Assembly (NCBI GenBank): GCA_025738555.1
Contig: JAOVFP010000016.1
Span: forward strand, 1,798,001-1,862,000
Direction of reading: 5' to 3'
Source of the DNA: Cyathus striatus
Taxonomy: Eukaryota > Basidiomycota > Agaricomycetes > Agaricales > Nidulariaceae
Length of the DNA stretch: 64,000 nt
The notes beneath the pieces are model-generated. The model saw only the letters and a list, made by a program, of their open reading frames with translations. It was not told the DNA's origin and did not search any database. The first letter of the stretch is position 1. The number at the start of each line of letters is the position of its first letter. This document shows, piece by piece, positions 53,056 through 64,000 of this stretch. The position numbers were made by a program, and so were the translations under genes.

Positions 53056-55999
53056 AAGCCACAGAGGAATGTTACAGAGGCTAAACGCGGGGTTGTACAA
53101 GATGGTATTCCGGGACAGTCGATGAGGAGAAAAGGGAGCGGGAAAGGCACGATGAAGAAGAGGATGTCGTTGAAGGGTGGACTTCAGTCTTCAGAGGAAG
53201 CGTTCGCGACCTCACTCTCGTATGTACTACTTTCTTCCTCCTTCGACATCTTACCACTTGCTTTACAGGATCCGCTTGCAATGCTGCTACCTCTGCAACT
53301 AGTAGCGCTTACCATGCACACGCCCCTCTTACCCATTCGAAACCTTCAAGACCAGCTATGTCTTCGAATTCTGCGCATATATCCCATGTTCTTGCCTCAA
53401 GGGAGCCTAACAGTCCGTCTGGGACCGCGCCTCCTCCGACTGAGCTACGCTCAGGTCCACCTCGAACGAAAAGCATATTTCGATCGCTGGACAACTTTAT
53501 AATATGTAGAGAAAAGGAGCCAAGCCCTCCCCCGGTCCCCCATCCTCACTCCCGTGTGTACATGCCTCTCTTTCTACTTCATGCTGCTTACGATACCACG
53601 CATAAACCTGATGAAATCTCTTCTAATGAACCTATTTTCCCGTCTGTAAATTACCTGCCTACTCCAACGCCCGTAACTCCATGCACTACCAATTCTACGG
53701 AAGAAAACACTTTTATGCCATTGGATAATACTACACGCAGCTCAAAAGCTGCGATTCTCTCTGTTTCGTCGGTACCGGCCACAAAGTATTCGATACGCCA
53801 GCCCCGGCTACATATGCTTCGGAATATCATCCTTCCCGAACAACCTCTTCACCGATTCTGGTATCCCCTGCGCAAACGTTTTATGCTCAACCTGCACCCC
53901 CGGTACAAAATCCCTCCCATCCGCTCTCTCATTCTTCTACCCAAATACCCATTCAATCTAGTCAAAGGTTCATACCTCGACTGGTACCCCTCTCACTCCT
54001 TCCCGCTCACAGGAAGACTCCCATGAACAAGCCCTCACCCCAATTATTCTCATCTCCTATACGCCCCCCTACAGGGTCATCCTCCGTTCGCCATCCACCT
54101 AAAGGGCCAATGTCGTCTCCTCTAGGACCGCCTCCAGCCCGTTGTACAGTGGAGCAAGCCACAACTACAGCGGGATTGTCGAAAGGGGATAAGTTTCGTC
54201 GAGGTTTTACACTGATTGAGAGGAAGCGGCATGTTCAGGGTGATGCGGTCACGTGGCCCAAGCAAAATGCTAGTTCAGCTTTTGCTTCGCCTGCTGCCCC
54301 AGTTTCAGAGGCAGCTGATGAGATAGGTGATACTTTCGACGCTGCCGAACGTTGTGGTACGACATGGACGGCTGAAGCACATACGTTCAATAGGTATGGC
54401 ATTATCCCAGATTTCCGAGTTAAGGACGAAGATGATCTTGCAGAACTGCATTTTCCAGTTGATTCTTCTTCGTCTTTTCGCCCGATACAACCTAGGCTTT
54501 CATCTCCATTCTCTGCTCCCGGTGCCACGAAGTATTCCCCAGAGCCTGATTCACATCTTCAGCCCGAATACATCCCAGCCAGAAAGTGTGCGAGCCCAAA
54601 GCTTGAAATAGACGAAGCGTACCCCCCAGATCCACCACTTCGCAGTTCACCCCGACTAGCGAGCTTTGCCCACGAGCCGAAAGCTCCTGTGTCTTATCGG
54701 AACGCTCGTGTTGGTGTTGTTCCCCGTCCTCAGGCACCCACCCCGAGCAAGAATGCGAAAGTCAGCTATACAGTTCCTGTACAACCTCCGATCGATATGA
54801 GTGTGGCTGTTGCTGGGAGCGATGCGGTGAAGAGAAAGAGGGATGCGTATTCTTTCTCTGGATGATTCGGATGAGGAATGGAGTATACCGCCAAAGAAGG
54901 GGGGGAATCTATTTCTAAGCTCGTGGTCTTCCTTGTCGCGGTAGATGTGGTTGACCTGTTTTGGTATGCTTGTAGAGCTACACTTGGGGCGGGTGTAAAG
55001 ACTACGAAATCGTTTCGTATACCAGGTCTTTTGGGTGATGGGCAAAGGACGGGGATGGGTGCTACGTCGGATAGGAGGGTTATTATGTTTCTTCCTCCTC
55101 CGCTAGCGAGTCCAGATGCTACTTCGACTAAGGATTCCGATCGTCCTATTACACCACCTCGCTCTTCGCCATCGCGGACTGTGTCGAGTGTTCTACTGAA
55201 GGACCATGCCAAGATTCTGCTGGTGACGCCTCAGCATCACTCTCCGCGACCTTTGTCTTCCAAGATAGGAACTGTTACTCCTCATATTGAGACTACCTCT
55301 GGTACGGAGCCTCATTCTCCTCTTATTTATCCTGCTCGTCGTCTTCCTCCCAGCGATCTAGGTTCAAAAAGTGGACTTAAATCTTCTGCAGGTTCTCCGT
55401 CGGTTCGATGCTCTCCTCATTTTAATCCAACATGCTATCCATCTCCTAAATACTCTGATGTATCGTCTTCTCCCCATGAGTCGCTGCAGCGTGGAAAAGA
55501 AGATGCTGGAAGCCTTGCTCGTAATGCCAGCTCATCGCTTGCTGGTCACACTGATGCTGCAGCCACTAATGTCGATTTCGTAACTACTGCTACTGATAAC
55601 GCTACTCAGGATACAACCGATACCATAGATCGTTTACCATTCTCTCAAATCTCTGAACAACTCATTCTTCTTTCTCTTTCAACCACAGTGCCTACTACTA
55701 TTGTTACAGTGGGGGGGAAGACATCCGGCGGGCGGTTGACTGCGGAACTATAAGGGATCGCTACCCTTTAAGACGCGACTTGATTCTTAAGGTATGTTGC
55801 TTTACGATTTGGTGTTTCTGGTGTACTCCCCAGTGGAAGTGGTTGCGCCTGCTTTCTTGACTGAACACCGTTCACTCCCCTTGACTAGTAGCGCAGGCGT
55901 CTCGCAGCTGAGGTATGGGATCTGTTAGGTCTCCCGAGCTGTGGGTATGTTTATCGTGATGGGGATGTTCAGGATGAGTTGCGTATTGTAGAGACTTGA
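53056..55999 (+). pseudogene. G3, truncated and frameshifted copy of G1
   Basis: Starts within exon 1 (CCACAGAGGAATGTTACAGA), lacking the first ~115 codons and the promoter. A 7-bp duplication in CTTCAGTCTTCAGAGG shifts the frame near 53,190. Deletions affect the start of exon 3 (about 53,590) and a 2-bp deletion in TTCTCTGGATGATTCGG (54,860) breaks its end. Exon 4 (54,978-55,790) and the last exon (to GAGACTTGA at 55,999) are otherwise well kept. CpG content is normal, so decay here is by indels, unlike G2. Confidence 0.85.
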
Positions 56000-56330
56000 T
56001 GTCGTAGGTATGATGGTTTGTGTTTTGCTGTTGTCTTTCTTTGCAGCTAGCTTTGTGTTGAAAGCTAGTAATCAATGTTTAAAACATGTTTGAGATGATC
56101 ACCGGGATTCCTTCTTGAGGCGAAGTTATGATTGAGTTAGGTCCTTTCCCCACTTAATGGCTGATTCGTGGTGCTATGGGTGGATCGGTTCACGGTCTTA
56201 ATTTACTATATATCTCTAACTCATGTCGTTTCTTCCGCAGCTCTGCATTGACATTCCTTAATACCTATAAATATACACCGAACGTTTCGAATGGAAAAAA
56301 AATCAAACATAGTAATTAAAACGCTGCAGA
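56000..56330. other. G3 downstream spacer
   Basis: Corresponds to the G1/C spacer but is longer. Ends with AAAACGCTGCAGAAAT and TCACCCATCATCTT, as at 35,500-35,535. Confidence 0.6.
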
Positions 56331-56720
56331 AATATCCTTTTCACCCATCATCTTCGGTTACGTCCGGATTCCACTGCGAAGGTGTAAGTTGTGCTCGGCT
56401 GCTACTTGTTCTGACTTTATACTAGATTCCGCTTTTGAGTTCCAGTATTTCTATTCGACTGGAGAAGGGGCACATGGGATTATTATTCCTTCGCTTCCTG
56501 AGGATTGACCGCTCCCCTCCATTTTCGGTAGTGAACACTGGACTGGGGCCAGAGTAGCGGGTAGAAAGCGAGCGGAAAAAATTTGTATCTTGATCGAGCA
56601 TAGGTATGGTAAACTCAAGCGGCTCTGTGAAGCGGTTCTCGACAAGTTCTCGAGTGAGTACGATACCAATAGTGTTATGAAGTCAAATATTCGTTCTAAG
56701 GTGCATAATGGTGCATACTT
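56331..56720 (-). pseudogene. Relic of a gene C-type C-terminal tail, downstream of gene E
   Basis: In shifting minus-strand frames it reads CTLERIFDF, then RFTEPLEFTIPMLDQD, STRYSGPSP and GGERS. This aligns with CTLEGRLEI, RLTEPLAFYTPLPDDG, SSRYNPHPSP and RERS of gene C. The DNA downstream of it also matches that downstream of C. Gene E now ends at 56,838, upstream of this relic. Confidence 0.7.
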
Positions 56721-56837
56721 CGGGTTCTATGTTTTGAATAAAATTTTGTTAAATAAGTAGTTTATATCTGAGTCTAATCAAGGTACACAATACAAGATAC
56801 GGTCTGGGGTTGGAATGCACAAGGGTCCTGGGAACTG

Positions 56838-59800
56838 TTATGACGTTGAGAAACGCCTCAGGAGTTTCTCATCGTTAGGATCGCGCGTCGGACCTGAGAC
56901 ACTTTGTAGATATTCGAGAGGAGCAAGACCTGCTGAGCTACTCATTTGATTGTCGTATGATGATGGGTAAGGGTGTATTTCTGGATTTGTTCCTTGAGCC
57001 TGACTGTCACCCCTAACTTTTTCTCTACGAGCACTCTCGAACCATCCATCGGGTACAATGGCATCGCCAACCCCAGGAATATTATCAATGGTATCAAGCT
57101 CGTCAACTTTTGTCAGACTGAGATACGCAGCTATTGGCCGATATTCGAGTAAACATCTTAAGGATAACGAAAAGGACTCACTAAGATGCCACTTGCGCTT
57201 AATGCCGCGATCAGTCGGGAGGAACACGAAGACACTATATGTTTGCTTTATCAGAGGTTCACATTCTGGGAGTTGTCGCAGATCTATGGAAGAATGACCC
57301 TCGCTTGTTGGTCGAGTAGTGAATTGTCTATTATTAAAGAATGCAAGAATGTAAGTAAGGATTTCGACCATGGGGAGCGGGGTGATATGGTGCAATTGGC
57401 GCCAATGCCACTCACCGCATCGAAGTAGCAGGGCTGTGCAAACCCCCTGCATCTGATTCTCTTTGTTGATAGAAGAGAAATCCCTAAGCCAATATTGGAT
57501 AAGTGTAGAAAAAATAGAAAATTTGCACTGCTTGTTTACATCTTTGACTCCTAAAAACATTAAATGAAAACAGGCAGATCTTTATAAGGGAAACATACGA
57601 CTGGGTCCCCATCGTATTCCATCCGTCCTTCATGAAGTGTTGCTTAAATACCCCAATCCTCCAAAGAAACTCAAAAGACTACATACCAACGCTCTATACC
57701 AAGCCCTGTTATTTCCGTTGTTGGTCCACGCTCTTCCCTGTTTAATCAAGTAAATAAAGGACAGGGAAAAGATAGCTACATGGCGCATTCACCAGACATA
57801 TACATTTCCCGGTATGATTGCGCGCCTTTCTTCAGCATCAAGCCGATGGGTTACTAGGGGCAAACGATCCATGGCAATGGCATTGAAGACTTGAAGAGCA
57901 TCTTGAGTAGAGCGGATGTGAACATTTTTCAGTGTCGGGGTCATGGCCAGTTTTGATATATCTCTTCTGTGCACTAAAGTGCATATTCCTGTTTCTGTAC
58001 ATAAACCACAGCTTATTCTGGTATAGTACTACACATTAGATACAAGAATATTATACCTTTGTGATAGCCAATAACATATTGAGCTTTTATTATTTCTTGA
58101 AGTTGATTGGCATCACCAACAGTATATTTGTCCTTTGTTGGATCATCAGGATTTTTAAATTGACTTGTAAGGATTTTAGATTCTAACATGATTGATAAGT
58201 TCAATCCAGAAATTATCATGTGTAATGGCAATATCAGCCTCAGGAACCTGTTCAAAATGTTGCAATAAAGTGGTTGGGTTTTTATGGGAATATGAAGTGT
58301 TCAGAAAACTAATGTCATTCATACCTGAGAGAATATAATTTCATTTATTATATTCAAAGGGTGGAACAACTAAACAACATAGATTTGTAAATTGAGACTA
58401 TAACAAAGAATAGTAATGAAATAAGTCACTAACTGTGTTTTTGATTGGAAAGCTAGTAGCCCCAATATTGTTACTGAAAGTGTTATATCTAGATCCAAAC
58501 CCTTCACAATGATTGGTGTTTCTAGTACTCCCAGAAGATTTAAGGAGTTCATTAATGTAAGTTGATTCATTATTGTTGTCATTTGTTACCACAACTTCTC
58601 GAGGATCCAGCATCTTATCCCAAGTCTCTTCCGACAATGAGATTTTGAAACCACGCAAGAACAAGCACTGGTTTTCAGGAGCAGCATGTATCCCATTTTC
58701 AGAATTTAAATCCGAATTCGGTATGGGGCCAGTCCGGCTATGTGAAGCTTCACCAGTTTCCTTCCACTCATAGTAAGGGCTATTTGGATCATTTGCCTTT
58801 CCCATTACCAGCAAGCTTTCACGCTCTGGAACAGTGATGTCAAACGTTACAATTCCCCAAGTCTTTGATTTGGTGTTCCCTGTGACAATGTATAACGAGT
58901 GACGATCCAGATTGAGGCCACAGGTGATTCTGGCATATCTATACCAGTTAATCGCATTTCTAGCAATAAATTCCTCTAAATGCATTTCATTTCTCAAGTC
59001 TTCCTTATAAGCTCCATCAGGCATCGAGAGGATTGCCCCTTTGCGACCATCCTTACAGATGAAGGATATATCCCTACTCAAACAATTATGTAAGTATAAC
59101 ACTGCAAAGTATCAAGACAAACACGAATAGCTACCTCATATTCGTGTCTAAACGCGATATAATATTCAGACCCGAGACCTTGCTGTTAGGACCAGGGCCA
59201 AAGGCAGCCCGGGGAATTATTCTTTGCACTGGGCGTGGGGGGGAATCGAAATCTTCCGGAAGGTCGTCTGGATTGATGGGATCCTGAGCTTTAGACCAAA
59301 TATTGAATAGAAAGTCGAAGCCACCGTCGGATGTGATGACACCAACATCTCCAACCGACACACCCTTACGACGGTATTCAACTGAGCAACTGTTATCCGG
59401 TTCCGGAAACCATAGGGGTAGCCGTGTTTAAGTGGGAACATATGTTCAATGTAGACATCACAGCTAGCTGGGGCTTGCGAAATGGCTTCTGAAGGGAGGG
59501 TCAAAGTCGCTCCATAGTTTGGAAACTGTGGATTTGGAGTTGATAGCCTCGTCAAAAGAGAAGATCCTAAGTATACGTAAAGCGGACCTCACCGTGTTAA
59601 TGCTTGTCTCGCCTTCAGTGTTTGTACTAGCCAGACCGGAGCCACCGTGAGCCGACTTAACCTGACATTACTATATGTAAATAAAACTTGTAAATCAATT
59701 TCTGCAGCTTACGATAGTTGGAACGGATGGTGAATCTGCTATGAGAGGATCTTGTGCAGTAAATATCGATGCTGTAGGTGTGGGTTCAGACTCTGTCGCC

Positions 59801-59964
59801 ATGTCAGATGGACGAACGCTAGTAGGAAGCATCTTTATCAAAGCTTCTGCGATAGCGAGAGAGTTGCACTCGAGGTAGGTGATATTGCCGGTAGCATTCA
59901 GAACATTTGCATTGGTAATTACTTGTTCTTGTCCGTTACTGAGCGCAGAGGAGACTGCTGCCAT
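56838..59964 (-). CDS. Gene E: same module fused to a Gti1/Pac2 (WOPR) domain; apparent 1-nt frameshift
   Basis: Exons 59964-59713, 59661-59593, 59525-59135, 59073-58434, 58369-58325, 58248-58189, 58132-58057, 57994-57793, 57737-57687, 57627-57599 and 57550-56838. Introns are 48-76 bp. Module motifs are as in D. After the ETGICTL stub the eighth exon reads TPTLKNVHIRSTQDALQVFN and LPLVTHRLDAEERRAIIPG. Splicing then gives VWEERG, TTEITGLGIERW and TDGIRWGPSR, then EPLIKQTYSVFV, KRKWHLSE and VDELDTIDNIPGVGDA. These are both halves of the WOPR DNA-binding domain of fungal Gti1/Pac2/Wor1 factors. About 80 residues between the halves look unusual and may hide an intron. Exon 3 is one base shorter than in C (near 59,415, GGCTACCCCTATGG where D has GGCTACCCATTGTGG), which breaks the frame. 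Either a recent pseudogene or a sequence error. Confidence 0.75.
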
Positions 59965-61225
59965 TATGCAAGCCTATCTGAAGTTGATCTGAAGTGCTTC
60001 GTGTTTATATGGTCGTCGCTGTAAAAATGATGGGGGCGGTGGTAATAATTCCCACCGGCCACCAATAGAACCTGGGGCGCTGTCGAAAAATGATGACCGC
60101 TGGCAGCGCTGGCCGCTGACATGGCAAGCTATGTATGGCAAAGTGAGAGGATCGTTACAAAAGGAGTAAAAGTAGAAGGAAGGTACCCCCAGTCCGTAGT
60201 CTATGCAGGTCTATGTACGTATGTTCTGCGGTGAAATATCCAAACCACTGCCCAGAACAGAACTGCTTTGTCGACAAAGCCAATACGATATTGCTGAAAG
60301 AGGTTGTGCGGCTGTACCGCCAGATCATGTGGAATCAAACCTCTCTCCCCGGAGCATGGATGTATAGTATCGGTCTCCAAAGCCACGAATCAAGATGAAG
60401 GCTATTTGGAAACGGATGGGCTGTAGCCGGCATGACGTGTGCGTTGAAGCTGAAGGTACCTTTCGTTCACTGGCTTCTCCCCTGGTACTGCGATGCTATA
60501 AACGCCCTACACAATGGACTAAAGACTCTTTAGTCCATTGCGTAAAGAGATAGTCGACGCTGCGAGACAGATATCTTTAGATAGCGGATTGTTAAGGAAC
60601 TAGTATCTCGATATCACCGACCCAGCTAAGCTTGACTTTGTCGAGACCTCTGGGAGTTCGGTTTTGACCAGCGTTGTATAGCAAGTCTTCGGGAAGGAGT
60701 ATATCGCTTGTGCAGATGAAATTCAGGAGTCATACAAGCCTGTAGCTGCCATTGTCCTGTGGTTGGGCTAAAAAGCATCATGGCGGGCTTCCGGTGGGGT
60801 TTTTCCCCCGAAGAAAAAAGTCTGACATGGAGGGTGTGCCCTTCTATGAATCCAAGCTCTGTCGACATTTGGTCGACATTGTCATTGTCAAGTTGACTAT
60901 TGATTCTTGAAAGAACAAAAAGGTTCATTTATGTGCTCTTATTTGTCCCAATACCGTCAACCAAACATGTTTCAACAAGTCAATCGCTCTCTTGTTTCCT
61001 TACTCTTACGATTGACTATTTCATTCACTTGGGTCCTCTGAACCTGCAATCAACCGTCTCTTATTGTGTATCCTCTCTTTCGTAAGGACTATCTTAGGGA
61101 GCCATACGACTCTGAGCCTTGAGCTTGAGGACTCCATGCGCCATGCCTAACGTCATAACTCTGAATCACCTCTCCGTCCACTCACTTTCTTCCCCCAAGG
61201 GGCTAGGGGTTCTTGACATGAAGTG
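59965..61225. promoter_or_regulatory. E/G4 divergent spacer
   Basis: The first ~300 bp resemble the D upstream region (TGACATGGCAAG at 60,117 and 52,395). From 60,720 to 61,225 it matches 40,240-41,500. It holds the promoter of E. G4 joins it at 61,226 with its own first exon start missing. No coding gene seen. Confidence 0.55.
60514..60542. repeat. 29-bp near-perfect palindrome CAATGGACTAAAG..CTTTAGTCCATTG
   Basis: The word and its reverse complement differ only at the central base. Function unknown; it may be a footprint of a hairpin-ended element. Confidence 0.75.
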
Positions 61226-64000
61226 ACGACTCAGACGATTCAGACGACGAAAACGGCTCTCTTCCACATACCAACGACAATTCTTCCGCAGCCAGCCGCG
61301 CGGTATCAACCGAATCTGAGCTGATCAAGGACCTCAACCTGTCAAAACGCGACGAACCGGGCGTGGTCTACAAGCCTAATCCATTCAGCATCGCGAAGAT
61401 CAATGCAGCTACCAGAGCAAAAGGAGGCGATGCATGTACTTCTAATGCTTCAAAGCCAGGTTTCAAGCCACAGAGGAATGTCGGGGAGACGAAACGCACT
61501 GCCCAACCAGAAGGCGTGTCGAAACAGTTAACGAGGAGAAAAGGGAGCGGGAAAGGCACGACGAAGAAGCTGTCGTTGAAGAATGGTCTTCAGAGGAAGG
61601 GTTCACGACCTCACTCTCGTATGTAGTGCTGTTCTTTGTTCCTTGGAGATCTTACCACTGTTGCTTGACAGGATCCACTTACAATGCTACTGCCTCTGCA
61701 GCTAGTAGCTCTTATCGTGCACATACCCCTCCTACTCCGAAACCTGCAAGACCAGCTATGTCTTCGAATTCGGCGCATATACCTGATGTTTTTACCTCAA
61801 AAGAACCTAAGACCCCGTCTGGGACCACGCCTTCTCTGACCGAGCTACGCCCGGGTCCCTCTCGAACGGAAAGCACATTCAGATCGCTGGACAACTTTAT
61901 AATATGTAGAGAAATGGCGCCATGCCCTCCCTCATTCCCCCGTCCTAGCTCCCGTGTGTAGATATGCCTCTTTCTCCTACACGTCACTTACACAGAAATG
62001 TCCAACGCTGCTTTACAGGTCCCTTTCACACCAAAGCCATTACCTCTGCCATTGGTGATCCACACTGTGCACATGCTCCATTTACTCCTTCTGAAACTAC
62101 TACTCCACCGAACACCATGCATATACCTGATGAAATCCCCTCTAACAAGCCTATTTCTCGGTCTGTAAACTACCCGGCTATTTCAACGCCCACTGCTCCA
62201 CGTACTATGGAAGAAAACACTTTCAGATTGGATAAAATTGCACACAGCTCAAAAGCTGCGATCTGCTTTGTCGTGTACCGGTCACAAAGCATTCGCTACG
62301 CTAGCCTCGGCTATATATGCTTCGGAACATCATCCTTCTCGAACAACCTCTCAGCCATCTCCATCTGTTCTGGTTCCTCCTCCAACAACGTTTCCTCCAC
62401 GACTCCCTGCCTCCGGAACACCTACTCTATCATCCACCCTCTTCTTCCTCACAAATATCCGTGGCATCTAGTCAGTGGTTCACACCTCGACATGCACATT
62501 TCTCACCCCTTCCCAATCTGAAGAAGACTCTCATGAACAAGCCTCCACTTCAACCATTCTCATCTCCTATACGCCCCCCTACAGGGCCATCCTCCGTTCG
62601 CCATCCGCTTAAAGGACCAATGTCGTCTCCTCTAGGACCGCCCCCAGATCGTCGTGTAGTGGAGCAAGCCATTGCGATAGAGGGATCGTTTAACGAGGAC
62701 AAGTTTTGTCGAGGTTTTACACCGATTGAGAGGAAGCGGCATGTTCAGGCTGATGTGGTCACGTGGCCTAAGCAAAATGCCAGTTCAGCTTTTGCTTCCA
62801 GTGCTGCCCCAGTTTTAGAGGTAGTTGACGGGCTGGGTGATACTTTCAACGCTGCGGAACGTTGTGGTACGACATAGATAGCTGAAGCCCACACGTCCAA
62901 TGGGTATGGCGTTACCCCAGACTTCCACGTTAAGGATGAAGATGATCTTGCAGAACTTCATTTTCCTGGTGATTCTTCCTTGTCTTTTCGTCTGATGAAA
63001 CCTAGGCTTTCATCTCCATTCTCTGCTCCTGCTGCTACGAAATATTCACCAAAGCCTGATTCACATCTTCAGCCCGAGTACATCCCAGCCAAAAACTGTG
63101 CGAGCCCAAAACTTGAAATAGACGAAGTGTATTCTCCAGGTCAACCACTTCGTAGCCCGCCCCGACTAGAGAGCTTTGCTCGCGAGCCGCAGGCTCCTGT
63201 ATCTAATCGGAACGCTCATATTGGTCGTGCTGTTCCCCGTCCTCAGGCAACCATTTTGGGCTGTAGAGCAGGCGTTTCGCCTGCACTACAAAATTCGATA
63301 TTTTACCGATCTCATTACGTAATCAGCTGATGCGTGCGTCGACGCGTTTGTGCGCGTTCACGCGCGCGCACTCTCGCGCTCTCCCTCATTTCCCTCCAAC
63401 GCCGACACTCTCTTGCATAGCTCGGACGCCGCAATTACTCAAGATCATCGGTACTGCGCACTACCAAGCTCCACTAAATACCGCAGTTCACCTTACCAGT
63501 GTCCGTGTCGTCCCTCTCCTCAAGTTTCTATTTTATAAATTTTCTTTCAATTCATTGGTATGCTTTATGTTTCAAACTTTTCCTTTTTCTTTCAACAATC
63601 TACAATCTCAACACTATTAATTTCCGCTTTATTCAACTATTCCTTATTAAGTACTCTCTTTATTTTAGTTTTCTTTAAATATCATGTAACTACTCCCTCC
63701 CAATCCAGTTGAATTTACCCTCCCTTCTCGACACCTTAGAACACCTCAAGGTCGAATGGATGTTCACCGACTCGCTTACTAATTTCTTTGTTTAGGCATT
63801 AGCACACCTTTTCCCTCTACAGGGCAAGAATGCGCAAGTCAGCTATACAATTCCTGTACAGCCTCCGATCGATATGAGTGTGACTGGTGCTGGGAGCAAT
63901 GCGGTGAAGAGAAAGAGGGATGTGTATTCTTTCTCTATGGATGATCCGGATGAGGAATGGAGTACGCTGCCTCCAAAGAAGGGGAGGAAATCTACTTCCA
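61226..64000 (+). pseudogene. G4, 5'-truncated copy of G1, interrupted and running off the window
   Basis: Begins at the GACGACTCAGACGATTCAGA of exon 1, so the start codon is missing. Exon 1 (to 61,619, donor GTATGT) and exon 2 are well kept: VVYKPNPFSIAKINAATRAK, TFRSLDNFIICRE. Exon 3 carries an in-frame stop at about 62,875 (CGACATAGATAGC where G1 has CGACGTGGATGGC) and frame changes near 62,270. A TGTAGAG-family element sits at 63,262-63,821. After it the frame continues (GCAAGAATGCGCAAGTCAGC) to the window edge, close to the end of exon 3. CpG content is high. Confidence 0.85.
63262..63821 (-). mobile_element. TGTAGAG-family element, 560 bp, GGGC duplication, in G4
   Basis: GGGC at 63,258-63,261 and 63,822-63,825 flanks it, and the G frame joins across. 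In reverse orientation it starts TGTAGAGGGAAAAGG and ends with the hairpin GCAGGCGAAACGCCTGC plus TCTACA. It shares GCCTAAACAAAGAAAT and CTGCGGTATTTAGTGG with the copy at 40,608-41,372. This copy keeps many CpG sites (GCGCGTTCACGCGCGCGC), so it is the youngest of the three. Confidence 0.85.

Noticed and set aside
56838..57560. Stand-alone 240-residue gene
   Set aside because: It contains only the second half of a WOPR domain; the first half is in the exons immediately upstream in phase.
60514..60542. Rho-independent terminator
   Set aside because: No bacterial genes are present; the palindrome lacks a meaningful context for termination.

Overview
The window is eukaryotic and almost certainly from a basidiomycete (Agaricomycete) fungus. 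The genes have short introns (about 48-100 bp, GT..AG). The retrotransposon is a Ty3/gypsy type I associate with mushrooms. Gene remnants include a NACHT-type NLR, a GH105-like glycoside hydrolase, a fungal C2H2 factor and a Gti1/Pac2 (WOPR) factor. No bacterial-type operons, rRNA genes or CRISPR arrays were seen.

Positions 1-25,430 are transposon graveyard, AT-rich and nearly CpG-free. A gypsy polyprotein on the minus strand (about 8,330 down to 863: reverse transcriptase, RNase H, integrase) is split by three insertions. Two copies of a hAT-like element (5,633-7,897 and 16,285-17,856) each have an exact 8-bp target duplication and a core of tens of ~19-bp minisatellite units. Around them lie large foldback elements, a 611-bp near-perfect palindrome, nested MITEs, polypurine/polypyrimidine blocks, tRNA-like (SINE-like) heads and a GH105 pseudogene.

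Positions 25,440-38,000 are CpG-rich and genic. Minus-strand genes A (25,593-28,902), B (29,887-31,329) and C (35,541-37,963) and plus-strand gene G1 (31,926-35,308) can be spliced by eye into complete frames of 950, 390, 665 and 1,034 residues. Positions 38,460-49,900 are again CpG-poor: a NACHT pseudogene, a decayed G copy (G2), and a TGTAGAG-ended element carrying a Tc1/mariner-like element with a broken transposase. From 50,150 to the end the cassette recurs: D (minus), G3 (plus), E (minus), G4 (plus, running off the edge).

The main result is the A-E family. All five share the same exon series and an uncharacterised module, ending at a fixed intron and a short ETKxCT stub. After that stub each copy has a different C-terminus: a C2H2 zinc finger (A), a 19-residue tail (B), a Ser/Pro tail (C), a decayed tail (D) or a WOPR DNA-binding domain (E). 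Downstream of E there is still a relic of a C-type tail, which suggests replacement of one C-terminus by another. These genes alternate with the G family (disordered, basic, NLS-like), head-to-head and tail-to-tail. The likely reading is a locally amplified nuclear gene pair with exchangeable DNA-binding ends. Its function is unknown.
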